Shown: in pieces, positions 48,853 to 58,831 of the stretch | Numbering within the stretch: position 1 is the first letter of the stretch | How the letters are laid out: each line of letters begins with the position of its first letter | From: Erwinia sp. 198 | Lineage (GTDB): Bacteria; Pseudomonadota; Gammaproteobacteria; Enterobacterales; Enterobacteriaceae | NCBI RefSeq assembly: GCF_003937915.1 | Contig: NZ_RHUM01000001.1 | Coordinates: 310,001 to 374,000 of the forward strand | Length of the DNA stretch: 64,000 bases | Reading direction: 5' to 3' | Notes under the pieces: generated by a model | Database searches by the model: none | Told to the model about the DNA's origin: nothing | What the model saw: the letters and a program-made list of their open reading frames with translations, nothing else | Made by a program: the position numbers and the translations under genes

Positions 48853-50027
48853 GCATGATCATCGCAGGCGGCGGGATGACGGGCGCGACGCTGGCGCTGG
48901 CTGTTTCCTGGCTGACCCAGGGCAGGCTGCCGGTGACGCTGGTCGAAGCGCAGGATCCGGCTTCAAGAACGCACCCCGGCTATGACGGGCGGGCGATAGC
49001 GCTGGCGGAAGGCACCTGCCAGCAGCTGGCGGCGATCAACCTTTGGCCCGCGCTGAAAGCGTGCGCCACGCCGATCACCCACGTTCACGTCAGCGATCGC
49101 GGGCACGCCAGCTTTGTGTCGCTGGCTGCGGAAGATTATGACATTCCCGCGCTGGGGCAGGTGGTTGAGCTGCACGATATCGGCCAGCGGCTGTTTAAGC
49201 TGCTGCAAAAAGCGCCGGGCGTACGCGTGGTCTGTCCGGCGAAGGTGGCGAAGGTGGAGCGGACGCCGCAGCAGGTCAGCGTGCTGCTGGATAATGACGA
49301 AACGCTGACGGCGCAGCTGCTGGTGGCCGCAGACGGTTCCCGCTCCGCGGTGGCCGCCTCCTGCGGCGTGCAGGTGGCTTCTGAGGATTATCAGCAGGTT
49401 GCTGTTATTGCCAACGTTTCCACCGCACAGCCGCATCAGGGAAGGGCATTTGAACGCTTTACCGAAAATGGCCCGCTGGCGCTGCTGCCGATGTCCTCTG
49501 GTCGCAGTTCGCTGGTGTGGTGCCACCCGCTGGCGCAAAAAGCGCAGGTTGATAGCTGGGACGATCGGCAATTTTTAGACGAGCTGCAAAAAGCCTTTGG
49601 CTGGCGGCTGGGACGCTTTACCCAGGTCGGGCAGCGCTACAGCTATCCGCTGGCGCTGCTGTCCGCTTCGCAGCACGTTTCCCATCGGCTGGCGCTGGTT
49701 GGCAACGCGGCGCAAACGCTGCATCCGATTGCGGGCCAGGGGTTTAATTTAGGTATTCGGGACGTAATGTCGCTGGCGGAATCCGTGGCCGCCGCCTGGC
49801 GGGCGCAGCAGGATATCGGCAGCTACGGCGTGCTACAACAGTTTCAGCAGCGTCGCCAGCCGGATGCCGTTGCTACTATCGGGATAACCGACAGTCTGGT
49901 CAGGCTGTTTGCTAACCGCTACACGCCGCTGGTGCTGGGGCGAAATCTGGGCCTGATGGTGATGGATTCGCTGCCGCTGGCGCGTAATTTGCTGGCCGAG
50001 CGCACGTTAGGCTGGGTCGAGCGTTAA
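48849..50027 (+). CDS. ubiH: 2-octaprenyl-6-methoxyphenol hydroxylase
   Basis: UbiH is a flavin monooxygenase that hydroxylates C1 of the ubiquinone precursor ring. The 392 residues match E. coli. FAD motifs are MIIAGGGMTGATLALA at the N-terminus, VAADGSRSAVAASCG in the middle, and ALVGNAAQTLHPIAGQGFNLGIRD near residues 278-301. It overlaps pepP (ATGA) and precedes ubiI by 13 bases, so it is in an operon. Confidence 0.97.
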   Translation: MSMIIAGGGMTGATLALAVSWLTQGRLPVTLVEAQDPASRTHPGYDGRAIALAEGTCQQLAAINLWPALKACATPITHVHVSDRGHASFVSLAAEDYDIPALGQVVELHDIGQRLFKLLQKAPGVRVVCPAKVAKVERTPQQVSVLLDNDETLTAQLLVAADGSRSAVAASCGVQVASEDYQQVAVIANVSTAQPHQGRAFERFTENGPLALLPMSSGRSSLVWCHPLAQKAQVDSWDDRQFLDELQKAFGWRLGRFTQVGQRYSYPLALLSASQHVSHRLALVGNAAQTLHPIAGQGFNLGIRDVMSLAESVAAAWRAQQDIGSYGVLQQFQQRRQPDAVATIGITDSLVRLFANRYTPLVLGRNLGLMVMDSLPLARNLLAERTLGWVER

Positions 50028-50040
50028 GGAGAAAGCAGTG

Positions 50041-51240
50041 ATGCAAACTTATGATGTTATTGTCGCCGGTGGCGGAATGGTCGGCCTGGCCGTCGCCTGT
50101 GGCTTACAGGGCAGCGGCATGAAAATCGCCGTGCTGGAACGCGAAGCGCCGCAGGCGACGAACGACAGCGCGCCGGCGCTGCGCGTCTCCGCCATTAATG
50201 CCGCCAGCGAGCGCCTGCTGCAGCACCTTGATGTCTGGAGCGCCATTCAGGCCAACCGCGCCAGCGCCTATCACGGGATGGAAGTCTGGGATCGCGACAG
50301 CTTCGGCCGCATTGAATTCGATGACGCTCAGCAGGGCCTGGCGCATCTGGGCCACATTATTGAAAATCCGGTTATTCACCAGGCGCTGTGGCAAAAAGCC
50401 AGCGGATCACGGGATATCACGCTGATTTCGCCAGCGGAGCTGCAGCAGGTGGCGTTTGGCGATAACGAGGCTTTCGTCACGCTCAGCGACGGCACCATGA
50501 TGACGGCGCGCCTGCTGGTGGCCGCCGACGGCGCCAACTCCTGGTTACGTAACAAGGCGGATATTCCGCTGGCGTTCTGGGATTACGATCACCATGCGCT
50601 GGTGGCCAATATTCGTACCGAACAGCCGCACGACGCCGTTGCGCGCCAGGTGTTTCACGGCGAAGGCATTCTGGCATTTCTGCCGCTCAGCGATCCGCAC
50701 CTCAGCTCAATTGTCTGGTCGCTGCCGCCGCAGGAAGCCACGCGTTTACAGTCAATGCCGGAAGAAGTCTTTAACCAGCAGCTGTCGGTCGCCTTCGATA
50801 TGCGTCTGGGGCTTTGCAGGCTGGAAAGCGAGCGCAAGGCTTTCCCGCTGATGGGCCGCTATGCGCGCAATTTCGCGGCGCATCGTCTGGCACTGGTTGG
50901 CGACGCGGCGCATACCATTCATCCCCTGGCGGGGCAGGGCGTTAACCTGGGCTTTATGGATGCCGCCGAGCTGATCGGCGAGATCAAACGTCTGCATCAG
51001 CAGGGCAAAGATATTGGCCAGCACCTTTACCTGCGACGCTACGAGCGCAGCCGCAAGCACAGCGCGGCCGTGATGCTGGCAAGTATGCAGGGCTTTCGCG
51101 AGCTGTTTAAAGGCAATAATCCCGCGAAGAAGCTGCTGCGTGATATCGGCCTGAGCCTGGCAGATAATTTGCCTTGCGTGAAGCCGCGTCTGTTAAAGCA
51201 GGCGATGGGCCTGCACGATCTGCCGGAGTGGCTGCGGTAA
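50041..51240 (+). CDS. ubiI: 2-octaprenylphenol 5-hydroxylase (VisC)
   Basis: UbiI adds the C5 hydroxyl in aerobic ubiquinone synthesis and is a paralogue of UbiH in the same operon. The 399 residues have VIVAGGGMVGLAVACGLQG for FAD, VAADGANSWLRNKADI, and LVGDAAHTIHPLAGQGVNLGFMDAAEL. Two starts are adjacent (GTG 50038, ATG 50041); ATG is chosen, with AAGGAG nine bases upstream. An inverted repeat with a T-rich tail follows the stop. Confidence 0.97.
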   Translation: MQTYDVIVAGGGMVGLAVACGLQGSGMKIAVLEREAPQATNDSAPALRVSAINAASERLLQHLDVWSAIQANRASAYHGMEVWDRDSFGRIEFDDAQQGLAHLGHIIENPVIHQALWQKASGSRDITLISPAELQQVAFGDNEAFVTLSDGTMMTARLLVAADGANSWLRNKADIPLAFWDYDHHALVANIRTEQPHDAVARQVFHGEGILAFLPLSDPHLSSIVWSLPPQEATRLQSMPEEVFNQQLSVAFDMRLGLCRLESERKAFPLMGRYARNFAAHRLALVGDAAHTIHPLAGQGVNLGFMDAAELIGEIKRLHQQGKDIGQHLYLRRYERSRKHSAAVMLASMQGFRELFKGNNPAKKLLRDIGLSLADNLPCVKPRLLKQAMGLHDLPEWLR

Positions 51241-51249
51241 TAAATTGCA

Positions 51250-51283
51250 GCGTTCAGGCCCGACCTGAACGCTGGTTATTTTA
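51250..51283 (+). terminator. Terminator of the pepP-ubiH-ubiI operon
   Basis: The perfect stem GCGTTCAGG/CCTGAACGC around CCCGA is followed by TGGTTATTTT. It marks the boundary with the AT-rich island. Confidence 0.75.
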
Positions 51284-51625
51284 TCCCACATCTGTCATTG
51301 TTTACCTCATATTTCCTTATCTTCCTTGCTTCAGTCTGAGAAATAATGCGGCAGGCACTTACCCGTCTGCAACCTGGTGCTTCTGCCACAATACGAAAAG
51401 AAAACACATCGGGGAGCGGTGCATGACCCGTAAATGTCATACGCAGAGAATTCCTGGTTTGCGCAGATAATACGACCGGCCCGGACAAAATCAATCCCTT
51501 TTTTGATGATGGTCATAAGACTGCCTGATTTTGCTTTGCCGCTCTGGAAGTGTTTAAAGGAATTGTGTTAAGTCACTACGCAACAGGAGTAAAACGATAG
51601 TCGATGTAAACAAGGAGAGTAACTC
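51284..51625. other. Leader of the island pair
   Basis: This 342-base stretch between the ubiI terminator and the Tlde1-like gene has no recognisable protein. It probably holds the promoter of the pair, which I cannot place with confidence. Confidence 0.4.
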
Positions 51626-51994
51626 ATGGCATGGAATTACAATGTAATACTCAGTACCTTCAAACATAACGGTATATATAAGTTCAGTGCGCGTTACGCT
51701 GGCGCGCCGGGCTATAAGGATAATCCTGAGTATGAATGTCTGCGTGATAAAGGTCCATTACCGAGAGGGAAGTACAGGATTGTGGGCATACCGTTCACGC
51801 ATAAAAAAGCAGGTGTGTTTACGCTAAGGCTGGAACCAGACAGGGGCAACAGCATGTGCAATCGCGAGGGTTTTTTAATTCATGGTGACAGCAAAAAGGC
51901 GCCCGGTACGGCATCAAATGGCTGCATTATACTGGCTCCCTGGTATCGTCAACAAATATGGGACAGCATGGACAAGGAGCTGATTGTTGAATGA
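51626..51994 (+). CDS. Putative L,D-transpeptidase effector (Tlde1-like, DUF2778)
   Basis: This 122-residue protein has the DUF2778 hallmarks. The turn LPRGKYRIVG is at residues 45-54, and the catalytic block FLIHGDSKKAPGTASNGCII has His86, Ser97, Gly99 and nucleophile Cys100. Tlde1 proteins are type VI effectors that cut or exchange peptidoglycan stems in rival periplasms. There is no signal peptide, as expected for a type VI cargo. ATG 51626 follows AGGAG. Its end overlaps the start of a small exported protein by 4 bases, the arrangement of effector and immunity genes. No Hcp, VgrG or PAAR gene is in the window, so delivery would need a secretion locus elsewhere. The sequence is clearly AT-richer than its neighbours. 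Confidence 0.82.
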   Translation: MAWNYNVILSTFKHNGIYKFSARYAGAPGYKDNPEYECLRDKGPLPRGKYRIVGIPFTHKKAGVFTLRLEPDRGNSMCNREGFLIHGDSKKAPGTASNGCIILAPWYRQQIWDSMDKELIVE

Positions 51995-52416
51995 AGTATC
52001 TACTGTTATTTCTGTGCCTGACCGCATTCAGCTCTGTAGCTGTTATTGATAATAATTGCAAAGACCTGCACTCCGGAACTGCAATAGCCATGACAGATAC
52101 AATGTCTGCTACTTTGAATATAGATAAAAATACGATAGCAAAGGAGGAAACTAAAACAGAGCTTATTTTTAACGAGCCTGTAAGTGACATTCTTTCAGAA
52201 CAATATGCTCTTGAAGTTTTAAAGAACGCCCAGAGTGAAAAAATACCCAAAGTAAAGGAGATCTTTTCCCAATACAATGCCAGGAACCTGATAATTAAGT
52301 TCACATTCAAAGATATCAACAATAAAGAAGATATCTTTCTGGTTTCGGCTATCGCTAATGATTACGAATGCGACGTGAATTTTAATGGTTTTATTACTGT
52401 TAAGCGTGAATTTTGA
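51991..52416 (+). CDS. Putative periplasmic immunity protein for the Tlde1-like effector
   Basis: The 141-residue protein begins with a Sec signal (MKYLLLFLCLTAFSSVAV, cleavage around 18) and a mature part I do not recognise: helical (KNAQSEKIPKVKEIFSQY) then beta-strand-like (LIIKFTFKDINNKEDIFLV). Two cysteines (Cys23 and one near residue 127) may bond. Export to the periplasm, small size and 4-base overlap with the effector gene fit a cognate immunity protein (Tldi1-like). No sequence family was recognised, so the assignment rests on position, size and export. Low GC supports transfer with its partner. Confidence 0.65.
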   Translation: MKYLLLFLCLTAFSSVAVIDNNCKDLHSGTAIAMTDTMSATLNIDKNTIAKEETKTELIFNEPVSDILSEQYALEVLKNAQSEKIPKVKEIFSQYNARNLIIKFTFKDINNKEDIFLVSAIANDYECDVNFNGFITVKREF

Positions 52417-53186
52417 TTTTTGCTCCTTTGCCTCTTTGCCCCGGTGTAGGGGCTTGTTAATTTCCGCGCGTTACTTTCCGGACTGCGCACCAGCATGATT
52501 TTTTTCGACCCTCGCATTCGTCACCAGTATCAAAAAAGGCACGGTAAGCCTGGCTGGCATAGGCTTAAATCCGAGGCCAGCGCAGCGCGTCTCCGCTATT
52601 AACGCTTCCCTGTCTACCGTAGAGTTGGAAGCAAAAAGGCCAGAGCGACATTCATACTTTGTAGATAGCACATGCAAAAAACGCCAGGTTGTAAGTAATA
52701 CAGTAACTTTATGCACCAGCACACCTTTCATGCCTGATACTGAGTCTTTATGTTTTTAAATCACAGGTGAAGTACATCCTGAGCGCGCCATTCTTAAGAT
52801 GTAAACAAGGAAATTTCATCTGGTGCATCTTGATTGTGCAGCCTGCCCCAAACGGGCGCGTCGTTTGAGAAATTCTAATTTAGTGTGCTTCTTCGCATTA
52901 CTTTTACTAATCATCAGGTTTAAGCCATAAAGCAGGTTTTTATCTTCAACGGGCTGATACCTTACTTTTATCCTGAGATTTTGGCTGCTTAATAACATAT
53001 TTGCGTATTAACTGCGCAAAAAGTGGTGATTTTATCTGTCTGATTTCGCTGCCTGAGAACGCCGTCAAAAAAATCATACCCGTTTTAACTTATGGTTAAC
53101 GCTGGATTTCGGTGGTAAGTTCGGAGCAAGGATATCGTTTGCGCCGGGCTGCCTGCCGACGCCGAACACTTTGCCTGAGGAAGAAG
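52417..53186. other. AT-rich end of the island and gcvT leader
   Basis: This 770-base region has no confident gene. The plus strand is open from 52499 to the stop at 52759 with plausible protein-like text (PAQRVSAINASLSTVELEAK) but no suitable start. An overlapping minus-strand frame (52471-52731) and a basic 60-residue minus-strand frame (52816-52998) also exist. They may be remnants of the transferred segment. The right end holds the gcvT promoter region; I see no glycine riboswitch. Confidence 0.4.
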
Positions 53187-54278
53187 ATGAAACAGACCCC
53201 TTTGTTCGAACAGCATCAGGCCTGCGGCGCGCGCATGGTGGATTTTCATGGCTGGATGATGCCGCTGCACTACGGTTCGCAGCTGGATGAGCATCATACG
53301 GTTCGTAGCGATGCCGGCATGTTCGACGTGTCGCATATGACCATTGTCGATCTGCACGGCGTCCGCACCCGGGAATTTTTACGCTACCTGCTGGCCAATG
53401 ACGTCGCCAAACTGACCCAGACCGGCAAAGCGCTTTATACCGCTATGCTCAACGCCTCCGCTGGCGTAATTGACGATCTGATTGTTTACTTTATGACCGA
53501 AGAGTTTTTCCGGCTGGTGGTGAACTCAGCCACGCGGGAAAAAGATCTCGCCTGGATTGCCCAACATGCGGAAGGCTATGGCGTGACGCTGACCGAGCGC
53601 GACGACCTGGCGCTGATCGCGGTGCAGGGGCCGCAGGCGCAGGCAAAAGCCCGTTCGCTGTTCGATGAGGCGCAGCGGGAGGCTGTAGCGGACATGAAGC
53701 CCTTCTTTGGCGTGCAGGCTGGCGAGTTGTTTATCGCTACCACAGGCTACACCGGCGAAGCCGGGTATGAAATCGCCTTGCCCAACGAGCAGGCGGCGGA
53801 TTTCTGGCAAAAGCTGCTGGCAGCGGGCGTGAAGCCTGCCGGTCTGGGCGCGCGCGATACCCTGCGCCTGGAAGCCGGCATGAATTTATACGGACAGGAA
53901 ATGGACGAGGGCGTTTCGCCGCTGGCGGCCAATATGGGCTGGACGATCGGCTGGCAGCCTCAAGAGCGCGATTTTATCGGCCGCGAGGCGCTGGCGTCGC
54001 AGCGTGAAAAAGGCACCGGGCAGCTGGTCGGCCTGGTGATGACCGAGAAAGGCGTACTGCGCAACGGCTTACCGGTGCGCTTTACCGACGCGACCGGCAA
54101 CCTGCAGGAAGGCGTTATCACCAGCGGCTCTTTCTCGCCAACTTTAGGCTACAGCATTGCGCTGGCTCGCGTTCCCGCAGGCATTGGCGAGCAGGCGATT
54201 GTGCAAATCCGCAACCGTGAAATGCCGGTTCGCGTGACCAAACCCGTTTTTGTACGTGCCGGTAAAGCGGTGGCGTGA
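53187..54278 (+). CDS. gcvT: Glycine cleavage system T protein (aminomethyltransferase)
   Basis: GcvT takes the aminomethyl group from lipoyl-GcvH and passes its carbon to tetrahydrofolate, releasing ammonia. The 363 residues (E. coli 364) begin at ATG 53187 after GAGGAAGAAG. Signatures are [19 protein letters not shown], the folate-site acid in [27 protein letters not shown], and [16 protein letters not shown]. It is first of gcvTHP. Confidence 0.98.
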   Translation: MKQTPLFEQHQACGARMVDFHGWMMPLHYGSQLDEHHTVRSDAGMFDVSHMTIVDLHGVRTREFLRYLLANDVAKLTQTGKALYTAMLNASAGVIDDLIVYFMTEEFFRLVVNSATREKDLAWIAQHAEGYGVTLTERDDLALIAVQGPQAQAKARSLFDEAQREAVADMKPFFGVQAGELFIATTGYTGEAGYEIALPNEQAADFWQKLLAAGVKPAGLGARDTLRLEAGMNLYGQEMDEGVSPLAANMGWTIGWQPQERDFIGREALASQREKGTGQLVGLVMTEKGVLRNGLPVRFTDATGNLQEGVITSGSFSPTLGYSIALARVPAGIGEQAIVQIRNREMPVRVTKPVFVRAGKAVA

Positions 54279-54340
54279 AAGGCGCTTTCCGCGCTTCAGC
54301 TGCGGAAAACGACCCGGAATTATTTTAAGGAGATCAGGCG

Positions 54341-54727
54341 ATGAGCAATGTTCCAAACGAACTGAAATACCGTGAAAGCCATGAGTGGGTGCGTAAAGAA
54401 GAAGACGGCACCTATACCGTAGGCATCACCGCCCACGCGCAGGAGCTGCTGGGCGATATGGTGTTTGTCGATCTGCCCGAAGTGGGCAACACCTACAGCC
54501 AGGGCGAAGACTGCGCCGTAGCCGAGTCGGTAAAGGCCGCATCCGATATTTATGCGCCGGTCAGCGGGGAAATTGTCGAGGTTAACGGCGCGCTGGAAAG
54601 CGAACCGGAACTGGTCAACAGCGATCCCTACAGCGATGGCTGGCTGTTCCGCATTAAGGCCAGCGACGAGTCCGAACTGGAATCGCTGATGGACGCGGAC
54701 GCGTACAAAACCAGCATTGACGAATAG
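54341..54727 (+). CDS. gcvH: Glycine cleavage system H protein
   Basis: GcvH is the lipoyl carrier that shuttles the aminomethyl intermediate among GcvP, GcvT and Lpd. The 128 residues (E. coli 129) contain Lys65 in [19 protein letters not shown], which is lipoylated. It is 62 bases after gcvT and 113 bases before gcvP in the same operon. Confidence 0.98.
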   Translation: MSNVPNELKYRESHEWVRKEEDGTYTVGITAHAQELLGDMVFVDLPEVGNTYSQGEDCAVAESVKAASDIYAPVSGEIVEVNGALESEPELVNSDPYSDGWLFRIKASDESELESLMDADAYKTSIDE

Positions 54728-54840
54728 ACGGCGGCAGCGCGGGCCGTACTTTTACGGCCCGTCGTTTCGTCAGCGATTTATTAGCCCTCTCCGGAGCTCC
54801 GTCTCCTTAATGCCTTTGCCCGATGCAGGATTTACCGCTA

Positions 54841-57708
54841 ATGACTACTCTCAGCCAGCTTGAACATACCGGCGCTTTTATCGAACGCCATATCGGCCCT
54901 TCGCCAGCGCAGCAGGAAGCGATGCTGAACGCGACAGGCGCCGCTTCCCTCAGCGAGTTGATTACCGCTATCGTCCCGGCTGATATTCAGCTGCCCGGCG
55001 CGCCTGCCGTCGGCGATCCCCTGACCGAGCATCAGGCGCTGGCCGAGCTGAAAGCAATCGCCAGCCGCAACCTGCGTTATAAATCCTGTATCGGGATGGG
55101 CTACACGCCGGTGCTGACGCCGCCGGTTATTCTGCGCAATATGCTGGAAAATCCCGGCTGGTACACTGCCTACACGCCTTATCAGCCTGAAGTTTCTCAG
55201 GGCCGACTGGAAGCGCTGCTGAACTTCCAGCAGGTCACGCTGGATTTGACCGGCCTGGATATCGCCTCCGCTTCGCTGCTGGATGAAGCGACCGCCGCCG
55301 CCGAGGCGATGGCGATGGCGAAGCGCGTCAGCAAGCTAAAAAACGCCAACCGCTTCTTTGTGGCCGAAGATATTCATCCGCAAACGCTGGACGTGGTGCG
55401 GACGCGGGCGGAAACCTTTGGCTTTGAGGTGGTGGTCGATAAGGCGGCGCGCGTGCTGGATCATCAGGACGTGTTCGGCGTGCTGCTCCAGCAGGTCGGC
55501 ACCACTGGCGAGGTACATGACTACACCTCGCTGATCCATGAGCTGAAGGCGCGGAAAGTGATAGTTAGCGTCGCTGCGGATTTTATGTCGCTGGTGCTGC
55601 TGACCGCACCGGGAAAACAGGGCGCGGATATCGTGTTTGGCTCTGCGCAGCGTTTTGGCGTTCCGATGGGCTACGGCGGCCCTCACGCAGCCTTCTTTGC
55701 CGCCCGCGACGAGTACAAGCGCTCAATGCCAGGGCGCATTATCGGCGTCTCGCGCGATGCGGCGGGCAACACGGCGCTTAGGATGGCGATGCAGACTCGC
55801 GAGCAGCATATTCGTCGTGAAAAGGCCAACTCCAATATCTGTACGTCACAGGTGCTGTTGGCCAATATCGCCAGCCTGTACGCGGTATTCCACGGCCCGC
55901 ACGGCCTGAAACGCATCGCCTCGCGCATTCATCGCCTGACGGATATTCTGGCTGCCGGGCTGCAAAAGGGCGGTATGACGCTGCGCCATCAGAGCTGGTT
56001 CGATACGCTGACCGTTGAAGTCACGGATAAAGCCGCGGTGCTGGATCGCGCGCTGAGTTTTGGCATCAATCTGCGCACCGATATCCACAATGCGGTTGGC
56101 ATCACCCAGGATGAAACCACGCAGCGGGAAGACGTGGCGGCGCTGTTCTCCGTGCTGCTGGGCGAAAATCACGGTCTGGATATCGACGCGCTGGACAGCG
56201 CCGTGGTCGACAGCGCGTCCGTTCCCCCAGCGATGTTGCGCAAAGAGGCCATCCTGACGCATCCGGTCTTTAACCGCTACCACAGCGAAACCGAGATGAT
56301 GCGCTATATGCACAGTCTGGAACGCAAGGATCTGGCGCTGAATCAGGCGATGATCCCGCTTGGCTCCTGCACCATGAAGCTGAACGCCGCCGCTGAGATG
56401 ATCCCGATTACCTGGCCGGAATTCGCGGAGCTGCACCCGTTCTGTCCTGCCGATCAGGCCGCCGGCTATCTGCAGATGATAGGCCAGCTGTCGCAGTGGC
56501 TGGTGCAGCTGACCGGCTATGACGCGCTCTGTATGCAGCCTAACTCCGGCGCGCAGGGCGAGTATGCAGGCCTGCTGGCGATCCGCCGCTATCACGAAAG
56601 CCGTGGCGAAGCCGGACGTAATATCTGTCTGATCCCCGGCTCGGCGCACGGCACCAATCCGGCCTCGGCACAGATGGCGGGCATGGCGGTAGTCGTGGTT
56701 GCCTGCGACAAGCAGGGCAATATCGATCTGCACGACCTGCGGCAGAAAGCCGAACAGGCGGGCGAAGCGCTCTCCTGCATTATGGTGACCTATCCATCCA
56801 CCCACGGCGTCTATGAAGAAACCATCCGCGAGGTTTGCCAGATCGTTCATCAGTATGGCGGCCAGGTTTACCTGGACGGCGCCAACATGAATGCCCAGGT
56901 CGGTATCACCACGCCTGGCTATATCGGCGCGGACGTCTCGCACCTTAACCTGCATAAAACCTTCTGTATTCCGCACGGCGGCGGTGGGCCAGGTATGGGA
57001 CCAATTGGCGTAAAAGCCCATCTGGCGCCTTTTGTGCCGGGTCACAGCGTGGTGCAGATTGACGACATGCTGACGCGGCAGGGCGCGGTGTCCGCCGCGC
57101 CGTTCGGCAGCGCTTCTATTCTGCCAATCAGCTGGATGTATATCCGCATGATGGGCGCAGAAGGGCTGAAGCAGGCCAGTTCGGTAGCCATCCTCAACGC
57201 CAACTACATCGCCGCGCGCCTGAAATCGGCCTATCCGATCCTGTATGCCGGACGGGACGGTCGGGTAGCGCATGAGTGCATCCTGGATATTCGTCCGCTG
57301 AAAGAGCAAACCGGCATCAGCGAGCTGGATATCGCCAAGCGACTGATTGACTATGGCTTCCATGCGCCGACCATGTCCTTTCCGGTGGCGGGAACGCTGA
57401 TGGTGGAGCCGACGGAATCGGAAAGCAAAGGGGAGCTGGACCGCTTTATCGATGCCATGCTGGCTATCCGCATGGAGATCGACCGCGTGGCGGAAGGTGA
57501 GTGGCCAGCGGAAGATAACCCGTTAGTTAATGCGCCGCATACGCAAATGGAGCTGGTCGGCGAGTGGTCGCATCCCTACACGCGCGAGCTGGCGGTCTTC
57601 CCGGCAGGCAGTGCGAATAAATACTGGCCGACCGTCAAGCGGCTTGACGATGTTTATGGCGATCGAAATCTGTTCTGTTCCTGTTTGCCGATGAGCGAAT
57701 ATGAATAA
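54841..57708 (+). CDS. gcvP: Glycine dehydrogenase (decarboxylating) P protein
   Basis: GcvP is the PLP enzyme that decarboxylates glycine and transfers the remaining unit to lipoyl-GcvH. The single-chain 955-residue form (E. coli 957) is intact. The PLP lysine is about Lys706 in [17 protein letters not shown]. Other signatures are [30 protein letters not shown] and [20 protein letters not shown] 54841 ([11 protein letters not shown]) is preferred to an upstream in-frame ATG. A strong terminator follows. Confidence 0.98.
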   Translation: MTTLSQLEHTGAFIERHIGPSPAQQEAMLNATGAASLSELITAIVPADIQLPGAPAVGDPLTEHQALAELKAIASRNLRYKSCIGMGYTPVLTPPVILRNMLENPGWYTAYTPYQPEVSQGRLEALLNFQQVTLDLTGLDIASASLLDEATAAAEAMAMAKRVSKLKNANRFFVAEDIHPQTLDVVRTRAETFGFEVVVDKAARVLDHQDVFGVLLQQVGTTGEVHDYTSLIHELKARKVIVSVAADFMSLVLLTAPGKQGADIVFGSAQRFGVPMGYGGPHAAFFAARDEYKRSMPGRIIGVSRDAAGNTALRMAMQTREQHIRREKANSNICTSQVLLANIASLYAVFHGPHGLKRIASRIHRLTDILAAGLQKGGMTLRHQSWFDTLTVEVTDKAAVLDRALSFGINLRTDIHNAVGITQDETTQREDVAALFSVLLGENHGLDIDALDSAVVDSASVPPAMLRKEAILTHPVFNRYHSETEMMRYMHSLERKDLALNQAMIPLGSCTMKLNAAAEMIPITWPEFAELHPFCPADQAAGYLQMIGQLSQWLVQLTGYDALCMQPNSGAQGEYAGLLAIRRYHESRGEAGRNICLIPGSAHGTNPASAQMAGMAVVVVACDKQGNIDLHDLRQKAEQAGEALSCIMVTYPSTHGVYEETIREVCQIVHQYGGQVYLDGANMNAQVGITTPGYIGADVSHLNLHKTFCIPHGGGGPGMGPIGVKAHLAPFVPGHSVVQIDDMLTRQGAVSAAPFGSASILPISWMYIRMMGAEGLKQASSVAILNANYIAARLKSAYPILYAGRDGRVAHECILDIRPLKEQTGISELDIAKRLIDYGFHAPTMSFPVAGTLMVEPTESESKGELDRFIDAMLAIRMEIDRVAEGEWPAEDNPLVNAPHTQMELVGEWSHPYTRELAVFPAGSANKYWPTVKRLDDVYGDRNLFCSCLPMSEYE

Positions 57709-57730
57709 AGCAGCATAGCGATACAGACTG

Positions 57731-57759
57731 AAGGGCACCCGGGTGCCCTTTATTTTTAT
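57731..57759 (+). terminator. Terminator of gcvTHP
   Basis: A 20-base perfect palindrome, AAGGGCACCCGGGTGCCCTT, is followed by TATTTTTAT. It is 23 bases after the gcvP stop. Confidence 0.92.
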
Positions 57760-57771
57760 CGGGAGGCAAAA

Positions 57772-58515
57772 ATGAAAACGGCTTTGGTAACCGGCGGCAG
57801 CCGGGGAATTGGGCGAGCCACCGCGCTGCTGCTGGCGCGGCAGGGCTATCAGGTTGCGGTTAACTATCGTCAGCGTGAGGCGGCGGCGGCGGAAGTGGTG
57901 TCGCTTATTCAGCAACAAGGCGGAAAAGCGTTCAGCGTGCAGGCCGATATTGCTGATGAACAACAGGTAGTAGCGATGTTTCGCAGCCTTGATCAACAGG
58001 GCGCCGTGCTGAGTGCGTTGGTCAATAATGCCGGGATCCTGTTTCAGCAGGCCAGCGTGGCGCAGCTAAACGCCGAACGCATCAATCGCATTTTCGCTAC
58101 CAATGTCACCGGAACCTTTCTCTGCTGTCGCGAAGCGGTAAAGCGCATGAGTTTTCAGTATGGTGGGCAGGGGGGAGCAATCGTAAACGTCTCTTCCGCC
58201 GCTGCCCGTAGCGGTGCACCGCACGAATATGTCGATTATGCCGCCTCTAAAGGGGCCGTAGATACGCTAACCAGAGGACTGGCGCTGGAAGTGGCGGCGC
58301 AGGGCATCCGGGTTAACGCGGTACGGCCGGGATTAATCTATACCGATATGCACGCCGACGGCGGCGAGGCGGATCGGGTCAATCGTATTGCGCCGACGCT
58401 TCCCATGCAGCGCGGCGGCGAGCCGGATGAGATTGCCCGCGCCATTCTCTGGCTGCTTAGCGAAGCGGCTTCTTATGTCACCGGTACCTTTATCGATGCC
58501 GCTGGCGGACGCTGA
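57772..58515 (+). CDS. ygfF: Short-chain dehydrogenase/reductase YgfF
   Basis: The 247-residue classical SDR has the NAD(P) motif TGGSRGIG (8-15), NNAG at about 86-89, and the catalytic Ser, Tyr and Lys in VNVSSAAAR and YVDYAASKG. It matches E. coli YgfF in length and position after gcvP. The substrate is unknown; glucose 1-dehydrogenase-like is the usual database name. The last 107 bases of the gene and its flank are duplicated directly downstream in a diverged copy. Confidence 0.9.
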   Translation: MKTALVTGGSRGIGRATALLLARQGYQVAVNYRQREAAAAEVVSLIQQQGGKAFSVQADIADEQQVVAMFRSLDQQGAVLSALVNNAGILFQQASVAQLNAERINRIFATNVTGTFLCCREAVKRMSFQYGGQGGAIVNVSSAAARSGAPHEYVDYAASKGAVDTLTRGLALEVAAQGIRVNAVRPGLIYTDMHADGGEADRVNRIAPTLPMQRGGEPDEIARAILWLLSEAASYVTGTFIDAAGGR

Positions 58516-58648
58516 CGGGATGAAGGCTGCCGGATAACGGCGCCCGCGCCATTCTCTGGCTGCTTAGCGAAGCGGCTTCTTATATCCCCAGCACTTTTAT
58601 CAATGCCGCAACCGGGCGTTAACAGGGTGAAGGTCGCCGAATAACGGC
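58435..58648 (+). repeat. Tandem duplication of the ygfF 3' end (107-bp unit)
   Basis: Unit 1 is 58435-58541 and includes the end and stop of ygfF; unit 2 is 58542-58648. The first 42 bases or so are identical, the rest about 70-75 percent by eye. Unit 2 still reads the frame ARAILWLLSEAASY and ends in an aligned stop. The units were not produced very recently, given the divergence. Confidence 0.85.
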
Positions 58649-58831
58649 CAGTTTTTTTTGGTTAAACAGCTGTTACAGCCATTCATAGTTTATTTAAGCG
58701 TACAGTTGTACTCTGAAATCATTCTCGTTTAAGCTGAACGTGCGCAACTTTCGGACAGGCGGCTGAAAACCAGCCGGGACGTATATCCCCTTTGGTCGCC
58801 CGTTTGCTTCAGATTGGGAAGAGGACAACGC

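Noticed and set aside
53000..53186. Glycine riboswitch before gcvT
   Set aside because: I saw no tandem aptamer structure; enterobacterial gcv operons are controlled by GcvA, GcvR and Lrp.
55846..57363. Open frame of about 500 codons antisense to gcvP
   Set aside because: Same reason: a shadow frame opposite a fully conserved enzyme gene.
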